This document shows, in pieces, positions 52,894 through 58,358 of a stretch of 58,358 nt of DNA. Position 1 is the stretch's first letter. Each line of letters begins with the position of its first letter. The stretch lies in contig DAIDJO010000014.1 of NCBI GenBank assembly GCA_027451345.1, forward strand, positions 1 through 58,358. The letters run 5' to 3'. The notes below the pieces were generated by a model. It was given only the letters and a program-made list of their open reading frames with translations, was not told where the DNA came from and searched no databases. The stretch is from Solirubrobacterales bacterium (GTDB lineage Bacteria; Actinomycetota; Thermoleophilia; Solirubrobacterales; Solirubrobacteraceae). The translations under genes were made by a program, and so were the position numbers.

Positions 52894-55800
52894 CAGTTCG
52901 TGTCCGGCCACAGGTAGACGAGGCCGACCGGCTCGACGCGGCGGGCGCGGATCTCGTAGAAGCGCTCGATCCGTGCGGGTTCGGTTTCCAGGTCTGCGTC
53001 GAACTGGCCCAGGCGCCGCTCCCAGGCTCTCATGTTTGCCTCGAGCTGGCGGCGTTCCTCCTCAGCGAAGGCGAGCGTCAGCTGATCGAACTCGGTGCTG
53101 TGGCGACCCAGCTCTGAGCGCACACGTTCGCGTTGGCGGGTCAGGATGTCGCGCAGCTGCTCCGATTCGCGCCGCCCGCGCTCACTAAGGAGGTCTTGGG
53201 CTCGGGAGGCCTCATCGGCCGCCCGTACCTCGAGCGGTCCGAGCAGCTCCTCGACATCCCGTGTTGCGCTCGCCAAGAGGCGCTCCGTCACGGTTGTGGT
53301 CGGTTTCGGTGTTGCCCGATCGCCGTCGTGGTTCAACGATGCCTCGAGCAACTCAAGCGCCCGCTGTTCGGCCTCTCGGGCATATGGTGAGAGCGGCCCG
53401 TCACGCCGGTTCGGATCAACCCAGCGCGCCGCGACCGCGACCAGAACCTCGTGCAGTCGTTCGGCTCCGGCGCCGTACAGGGTCAGGCGGCCGAGTAGTA
53501 CCACACGCGGAATCGAGTCGGCGACCTGCGCGAGGCACGCGCGTGAGAGGTCATGGTGGACGAACCCTTGAGACCGGAAGCGACCGAGCAGCCGCTGCGC
53601 GACACGCTGCTCGAGGTGGAGATGCACGGTGTCCTCGGTGAGGACACCCTGATCCTCGAAGACGACCGGCCGCACCGGCGCGTTACGTCGCCAGTCCAGA
53701 AGCTTCTCATCGCGCGGTCGTGGGGTGCGCAGCGTGTCGAGCGTAGCCGCCCAGGTCGGGTCAGCCCCGGCGCACCGATCGAGCGCAGGGAACTGCCACT
53801 TGACCGGTCCGCCGGGGGCTCGGGTAGCGCGTGTCTGCAACGAGTCAGCCCCGAGAAGCTCTAGCGAGCGCGAGAGGGCGTCTCTGAAGGCGCGCTCGTC
53901 GAAGGCCACCCACTGCCGGGAGCGCTCAAGAAGGGTGCGGCATGTGTCGATCTGCTCTCGCAGCTCGTCCTGGCGCTCACGGGCTTCCTCAAGCTCCTCG
54001 CCGACCAGCTGCTTTCGATCAGCCGGGAGGTCGGTCTGCTCGATCTGTTCGGCGAGGCGATTGGCGTCGCTATGGCGGATGCCGTGCCGGAGCCCGCGCT
54101 CGATTTCATCGTCGATCACTTTCGAGAGGCTGCCGAGCTCGCGTCGGATCGTCTCGGTCTTCTTCACGAGGACATCGAGGACCCGGTCCTCGAAGCGCTG
54201 TGGCAGCACGAAGTAGTGGCAGCGGACCTGGTCGGCTGGCTGGAGCTTCCGGTCGATGCGGCCGTTTCGCTGCTCGATTCGCCCCGGATTCCACGGGAGG
54301 TCGAAGTGGAACAGATCCGCGCAGTGAGCTTGGAAGTTCAGACCCTCCCGCGCCGCGTCAGTGGCGATCAGAATCCGCAGCGGGTCCTCGGCGGGAGGCG
54401 TGTTGAAACGTCGCTGGACCTCCTGCCGGCGTGGTCCGCTCGTCAGGCCGGTGATCACCTCGATCCGTTCCTCGGCCCGATCGGTGCAGGCGATCGCCTG
54501 CTCGAGGATCTGATGCAGCCAGCGCTTGGTGCCCTCGCGACTCTCGGTAAAGATCAGCACGCGGCGGTCGTTCCACGGAGGTGTCCCTCCGTCTGCCGGA
54601 CGCTTGCCGTAGGCGGGAAGGTCGGGGCACATGTGTTCCCGGATCCAATCGATCAGGTGGAGTGCCTTCGCGTCGGGTTGGTCGCGCGACCGGTCGGCGA
54701 TCGTCTGCATCTGGTCGAGCAGTTCGGAGCGCCGGGCGTCGCGTGCGCCGGCGTCGGATCGCGGCTCGTCTGTGAGCCCAGCCTCGACGCCAGCGGTAGC
54801 GGCCTCGATGAGCTGCTGCTCAGCGACCAGCAGCTCATCGTCGGACTGGCCTATAGCTTCGTCATCCGGTCCCGGCGCCGTCGTCAGACCCGTGAGAGAG
54901 AATGCCGACGCCGGAGGTGTCTCGTCGATCGCAGTTTCGACGTCCGTGGCCGTTGCAGCGGCACGACGCTCGAGCGCCCGGCGGTGCACCTCAAGGCTCT
55001 GGGCGAACGCCTCGATCGAGGACAGCAGCCGCTGCTGCAGGCCAACAATCAGCAAGCCTGCGCTCGCCTGAGTGCGCTTGGAGGCCTGCGCGAAGCGCTG
55101 CTCGTGCACCTCGCGGTACTCATCAAGGAGACGCGAGAGGAGCAGCTCCGGCTGACCGGGGGGCAGGTTGTCGATCGCGATACGCACAACCTCTCGCTGA
55201 GGAAAGCCTCCCTGGATCGCACGGATGTCCTCCTTGAGCCGACGGACCATCACGGCCTCGAGGTCCCGCTTGCCCTTGATCTTCACTCCCCGCGTGAATC
55301 GGTACGGGTCAAGCAGCTCAAGCAGCGTCGAAAAGCTGTTCGAGTGGCCATTGTGCGGCGTGGCGGACAGGAACAGCCGATGCTCAAAGCGTCCGCTGAG
55401 GTCGCGGACGGCGCGGGTGAACTTGGTCTCGATGCCATAACGACCCCCACTCGAGGGCGCCGCATGGTGCGCCTCGTCGAGGATGAGAAGGCTGCCGGGG
55501 GCCAGCTCACCCAGCCATGCGCGCATCGGATCGGTGTAGGCCGGATCGATGAGGAGGCTGTGAGAAACCAGAAACCGGCTGTGCGTGGCCCATGGGTTGA
55601 CGCCGAACCCGCGCTCGCGCCTTACCCGTGCGACATACGCGCGGTCGAGGATTTCAAAGGTCAGACCGAACCGCTCCTCGAGCTCTGCTTTCCACTGCTC
55701 GAGCACCGAAGGCGGTGCCGCCACGACGATAGTCTTGCAGCGCTTACGCAAGAGCAGCTCGCGCGCGATCAGTCCTGCCTCGATCGTCTTGCCGAGGCCT

Positions 55801-56297
55801 GTGTCGTCGGCGATGAACAGATTCACGCGCGGGAGGCGCAGTGCCTTGCGCAACGGCTCCATCTGATAGGCGTCGATCTTGATCCCTGCCCGGAACGGGG
55901 CCTGGAATAGGTTCGAGTCGGTCGCTGTGACGCTGCTCCAGCGCAGCGTGTTGAGGAACGCCGCGAACGTCCGCGGGTCGTCGAAGCCACGCTCGCCGAC
56001 GCGCTCCCAGCCCTCGGATCGAACGATCCGACGATCGGGCTCGTACTCCCAGTAGACGCTCAGCTCCTCGCCCTGGGCGTCGTCCTCCGCGCAGGCAAGT
56101 CGCACCACCGTCGCACCAGGTGACCCTGGAGTATTGGCGCCTGTGGGGTCCATCTGGTCGGGCACTTCGACAGCGTCCACTAGCCAACGTCGAGAGCGAA
56201 GCTGCACGAGGTCGCCCTGGTTCGGAAGCTCCTCGGGGAGCGCTCCAGGAGCATGAGTCCAGGGTGTGTTCAGGGTCATCACGTGCAGACGCGGCAT
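52893..56297 (-). CDS. drmD: DISARM class 1 SNF2-family helicase DrmD
   Basis: 1134 residues from ATG 56297; an ATG six codons later is equally possible. SNF2-like ATPase specific to class 1 DISARM. Seen: an N-terminal QGDLVQLRSRRWLVDAVEV (small beta domain), Walker A LFIADDTGLGKTIEAGLIAR near residue 160, the DEAH box LLILDEAHHAAPSSGG near 270, the motif III-like LFLSATPHNGHSN near 305, the C-terminal helicase domain RVLIFTESREGTKRWLHQIL near 580 and motifs V-VI IATDAAREGLNFQAH, then DLPWNPGRIEQRNGRIDR, near 650. A charged coiled-coil-rich region fills residues ~730-1130. First gene of the DISARM operon, 170 bp from the JetD-like gene on the same strand. Confidence 0.92.
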   Translation of the reverse strand: MPRLHVMTLNTPWTHAPGALPEELPNQGDLVQLRSRRWLVDAVEVPDQMDPTGANTPGSPGATVVRLACAEDDAQGEELSVYWEYEPDRRIVRSEGWERVGERGFDDPRTFAAFLNTLRWSSVTATDSNLFQAPFRAGIKIDAYQMEPLRKALRLPRVNLFIADDTGLGKTIEAGLIARELLLRKRCKTIVVAAPPSVLEQWKAELEERFGLTFEILDRAYVARVRRERGFGVNPWATHSRFLVSHSLLIDPAYTDPMRAWLGELAPGSLLILDEAHHAAPSSGGRYGIETKFTRAVRDLSGRFEHRLFLSATPHNGHSNSFSTLLELLDPYRFTRGVKIKGKRDLEAVMVRRLKEDIRAIQGGFPQREVVRIAIDNLPPGQPELLLSRLLDEYREVHEQRFAQASKRTQASAGLLIVGLQQRLLSSIEAFAQSLEVHRRALERRAAATATDVETAIDETPPASAFSLTGLTTAPGPDDEAIGQSDDELLVAEQQLIEAATAGVEAGLTDEPRSDAGARDARRSELLDQMQTIADRSRDQPDAKALHLIDWIREHMCPDLPAYGKRPADGGTPPWNDRRVLIFTESREGTKRWLHQILEQAIACTDRAEERIEVITGLTSGPRRQEVQRRFNTPPAEDPLRILIATDAAREGLNFQAHCADLFHFDLPWNPGRIEQRNGRIDRKLQPADQVRCHYFVLPQRFEDRVLDVLVKKTETIRRELGSLSKVIDDEIERGLRHGIRHSDANRLAEQIEQTDLPADRKQLVGEELEEARERQDELREQIDTCRTLLERSRQWVAFDERAFRDALSRSLELLGADSLQTRATRAPGGPVKWQFPALDRCAGADPTWAATLDTLRTPRPRDEKLLDWRRNAPVRPVVFEDQGVLTEDTVHLHLEQRVAQRLLGRFRSQGFVHHDLSRACLAQVADSIPRVVLLGRLTLYGAGAERLHEVLVAVAARWVDPNRRDGPLSPYAREAEQRALELLEASLNHDGDRATPKPTTTVTERLLASATRDVEELLGPLEVRAADEASRAQDLLSERGRRESEQLRDILTRQRERVRSELGRHSTEFDQLTLAFAEEERRQLEANMRAWERRLGQFDADLETEPARIERFYEIRARRVEPVGLVYLWPDTN

Positions 56298-56467
56298 ACG
56301 AGCAGGTGCTTCGGCCCCCGGTTCCCGACCCGCGTGCGAATGCTAACGGCGGGCTCGGACTCGGTGGAAGGCGGGCGGGCCGGCTTTTCGCGCTCGTCCA
56401 AGCACTCAGTCGGTGAACCGGGCCGTCCTGGTAAGCGCGGAACCTCGGTGATGTGGAGCCGCTGTAG
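56298..56467. promoter_or_regulatory. Intergenic region upstream of drmD
   Basis: 170 bp between the stop of the JetD-like gene and drmD. It is the only sizeable gap in the 15.9 kb minus-strand run from 58358 to 42912, so a DISARM promoter is expected here if the two modules are not one transcript. No confident -10/-35 pair was identified. Confidence 0.3.
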
Positions 56468-57508
56468 CTAGAGGCCAGCCTTGCCGCCGCGCGCTACCAG
56501 CAATTCCGTTCCGACCCATTCCTGAGCCAGACGCTCGCCCCGCTCGAGGACTGCCGCCGCGTCGGCGCGCACCTCCTCGGGCAGCCACGCCGTGAGCTTG
56601 CGCACCCGGTAGTGCGTGGGCGGGTTCTCGACGGGCACCGAACGCCCGTGGCCCAGGAGAAGTTCATAGAGCCAGGTCGCCGGCTCTACGGCGGGTAGGT
56701 TCACTGCTGTGGCTACGGTGTTCGCGTGGACTGGGATGTCGAGCCCGTCTATGTCGAGGTCCCCGAAGTAATAGACGCGTCGCGGCGGCGTGGGCAAATC
56801 GGCGAGAAACGTGACTGAGCCCTTGAAGTGCGCGCCCGCCCCGTAGATGACGACGCCGACGTCGCCTGCAGCCGGCAAGAGGCGGCAGAGAGAAACGAAC
56901 GTATGGTGGTTCTCGACGACGAGCACGTCCGGACCCGCGCCGATGACCTGGTAGACGAACGGCGGATGGACCTCCTCGCAGCGCAGCTGCTCAAGCGTCA
57001 ACCGTCCGGGCGCGAACAGCTGGCTTCCCATCAGCGTCTCCAAGCGCTTCTCGTAGCCAAATAGCTGGAGCGAGCGCTCGCGCAATGGGACGATCGGACG
57101 CTCCGAGCCGCCGTCGCGGAAGAAGCCGTTGATCGCGCGAAGGTCGGCGAGCGTCTGCGCGTCGACTGACAGCTCGCCTCCCCACGCCAGCTCCGGACGC
57201 CAAGCGACCCCGGCGCCCGAGACCCGCCGTGCCGGCCGGGGCGGGCGCTCGACGCGTACGAACCGCGGCAGCGCGGGTTTCGCGCTGCGGTCATACGAGC
57301 GCTCACCGGGCAGTTCAACAACGCCCGCATCGACCAGCTCGTCGAGGACCTCGGCCAGACGGGCGCGCCGGTCCGGTGCGTGGGCCAGCGCGGGCTCCGC
57401 CGTAACAAGCAGCGCCTGCAACTCGGCAAGTCTGACCTGCCGACGCGGCCAGGCCTCAAGTTCCTGGGCCATGCGCCCCGCGGTTACGCCAAGCGCCAGC
57501 GCGTTCAT
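56468..57508 (-). CDS. Wadjet JetD-like Toprim nuclease (DUF2220-type)
   Basis: 346 residues; ATG 57508 overlaps the stop of the SMC-like gene by 4 bp (ATGA). The C-terminal half is a Toprim domain of the DUF2220/JetD kind: the catalytic glutamate in PDVLVVENHHTFVSL near residue 200, VVIYGAGAHFKGSV near 222 and the acidic motif VYYFGDLDIDGLDIPVHAN near 245 (D-x-D), all intact. The N-terminus has a winged-helix-like DUF3322-type region (VLDELVDAGVVELPGE near 55). This differs from the DUF2399-type jetD at 2257-3549. By analogy it cuts DNA handled by its SMC partner. Confidence 0.82.
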   Translation of the reverse strand: MNALALGVTAGRMAQELEAWPRRQVRLAELQALLVTAEPALAHAPDRRARLAEVLDELVDAGVVELPGERSYDRSAKPALPRFVRVERPPRPARRVSGAGVAWRPELAWGGELSVDAQTLADLRAINGFFRDGGSERPIVPLRERSLQLFGYEKRLETLMGSQLFAPGRLTLEQLRCEEVHPPFVYQVIGAGPDVLVVENHHTFVSLCRLLPAAGDVGVVIYGAGAHFKGSVTFLADLPTPPRRVYYFGDLDIDGLDIPVHANTVATAVNLPAVEPATWLYELLLGHGRSVPVENPPTHYRVRKLTAWLPEEVRADAAAVLERGERLAQEWVGTELLVARGGKAGL

Positions 57509-58358
57509 GCCGGTGTTGGCTCGTCTGTGCGGACGTGCACTACTCGTGCGGCATCGAGGTAGCCGTGGTCGTCCTCGCCGGCGTGGCCGTTGAGAAGTGC
57601 GGCGCGTAGGTCTTCGGCCACGCGGATGCGCTGCATGCCAGCGCGCATATCGAGGTCATTGCGCAGCCGCACGACGCAGGGGAACTTCGAGAGCGCGTTC
57701 AGGTCGAAGACCCCGGTGGTGTAGATGAGCTGGACGCCGACCCGCTCGGCCACCTTCAGCTGGATGTCCAAGAGGTACTCCGCGCTCGCCTTCCCGATGG
57801 GGTTATCGAGGAAGAGCACACCTGCCCGTGGCTTCTGGCGACCACGCGAAGCCGAGCGCATGGCCGCCAGCGTGCAGTACAAAGCGATGGCGGCGGTCAG
57901 ACGCTGCCCGCCTGAGAACTCGCCCATCGCTGTGACGGGAACACGCTCGTCGCGAAGGACCGTGTCGGGCTTGAGCACCGTCACGCGAAAGCCCTTAGGC
58001 TCGGCGGCTGCCCGCACTCCGCGCAGAAGCATCGTCATGCCGTCGCGGTTGCCGATTTGGCTCACGGAGGAGTCGAGCACGTCGCCGAGGCGCTCCAGGA
58101 GAATGTCTTCGGAGTCGGTGTCGTCGAAATCGATGCGCAGGAACGGTTTGCCCGACCAGTCACCCAACTCTCCGGGGAGGCGCGACGCGCGGGCGGCCTG
58201 GCGGAGCGTCGCCAGGCCGGCCTGAACGAGGGAGGCCAGCCGCTGCAGGAGCGCCGTCCGGTGCTGCTCGATCGAGGCGAGCTCTTTGGCCACCTCGGCT
58301 GCGCGTGCCTTCAGGTGCGGGATTAGCTCGCCGCTGCGGCGGGCGAGCGTCGCGACGT
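57505..58358 (-). CDS. SMC/MukB-like ATPase, C-terminal part (5' end outside window)
   Basis: About 284 codons are visible and the frame stays open to the window edge, so the gene continues. The visible part starts with coiled coil (HLKARAAEVAKELASIEQH) and then forms the C-terminal ABC head lobe: a conserved FLRIDFDDTDSEDILLERLG strand-helix, the ABC signature MGEFSGGQRLTAAIALYC, Walker B AGVLFLDNPIGKASAEYLL and the final VQLIYTTGVFDLNALSKFP, then VVRLRNDLDMRAG. The Walker B ends in D-N where SMC and JetC proteins have D-E, so the catalytic glutamate is absent at its usual place. It is translationally coupled to the JetD-like gene. Subunits equivalent to JetA/JetB would lie upstream, beyond the window. 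Confidence 0.82.
   Translation of the reverse strand, partial: VATLARRSGELIPHLKARAAEVAKELASIEQHRTALLQRLASLVQAGLATLRQAARASRLPGELGDWSGKPFLRIDFDDTDSEDILLERLGDVLDSSVSQIGNRDGMTMLLRGVRAAAEPKGFRVTVLKPDTVLRDERVPVTAMGEFSGGQRLTAAIALYCTLAAMRSASRGRQKPRAGVLFLDNPIGKASAEYLLDIQLKVAERVGVQLIYTTGVFDLNALSKFPCVVRLRNDLDMRAGMQRIRVAEDLRAALLNGHAGEDDHGYLDAARVVHVRTDEPTPA

Noticed and set aside
54072-55910. A 612-codon open frame on the plus strand opposite drmD
   Set aside because: Same antisense effect; drmD on the other strand has full helicase motifs.

Overview
The window is GC-rich throughout with codon usage typical of a high-GC actinobacterium. The gene families (DUF2397/2398/2399 Wadjet proteins, IolD-type enzymes, IS1634- and IS481-like remnants) fit that, possibly a soil lineage such as the Thermoleophilia; the sequence alone does not fix the genus. 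It holds two defence regions on either side of a sugar/cyclitol catabolic locus, with decayed DNA at the seams.

Left part (1-11.6 kb): the 3' portion of a large helicase gene, then a complete type II Wadjet operon on the minus strand (jetA-jetB-jetC-jetD, every junction overlapping), a lone Phd/YefM-like antitoxin gene divergent from jetA, and an HTH protein of unknown function. From 11.6 to 16.4 kb lies a gene graveyard: an IS1634-like transposase remnant, the tail of a P-type ATPase, one intact membrane-protein gene, two frameshifted Opp/Dpp ABC ATPase genes and an amidase gene with an in-frame stop.

Middle part (16.4-37.4 kb): a coherent catabolic locus. Minus-strand genes encode a GH4 glycosidase, PfkB kinase, Gfo/Idh dehydrogenase, IolD-like TPP enzyme, HpcH/HpaI aldolase, aldehyde dehydrogenase and D-2-hydroxyacid dehydrogenase; upstream are an IolE/IolI-like TIM-barrel protein and a SIS-domain protein. 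A DeoR regulator with two Dpp-type ATPases runs on the plus strand; their permeases and binding protein, a PIG-L deacetylase and an alpha/beta hydrolase run back on the minus strand, and a MOCOS-like class V PLP enzyme diverges from these. The set resembles inositol catabolism (IolG, IolE/I, IolD, IolC and IolA counterparts) with added glycosidase, deacetylase and amino-sugar functions. I infer import and breakdown of a cyclitol- or amino-sugar-containing glycoside.

Right part (37.4-58.4 kb): after a structured hairpin and an IS481 remnant comes the 3' half of a tRNA-Met(CAT) gene directly abutting a tyrosine integrase gene, the signature of an integrated island extending rightward. It carries a broken excisionase-like gene, a DUF262 protein paired with a membrane protein, a complete class 1 DISARM system (drmD-drmMI-drmA-drmB-drmC, minus strand) and, running off the window edge, a second Wadjet-like pair (JetD-type Toprim nuclease plus SMC-like ATPase with an unusual D-N Walker B). 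The most interesting material is this defence island and the uncharacterised DUF262/membrane and JetC/JetD-like pairs within it.
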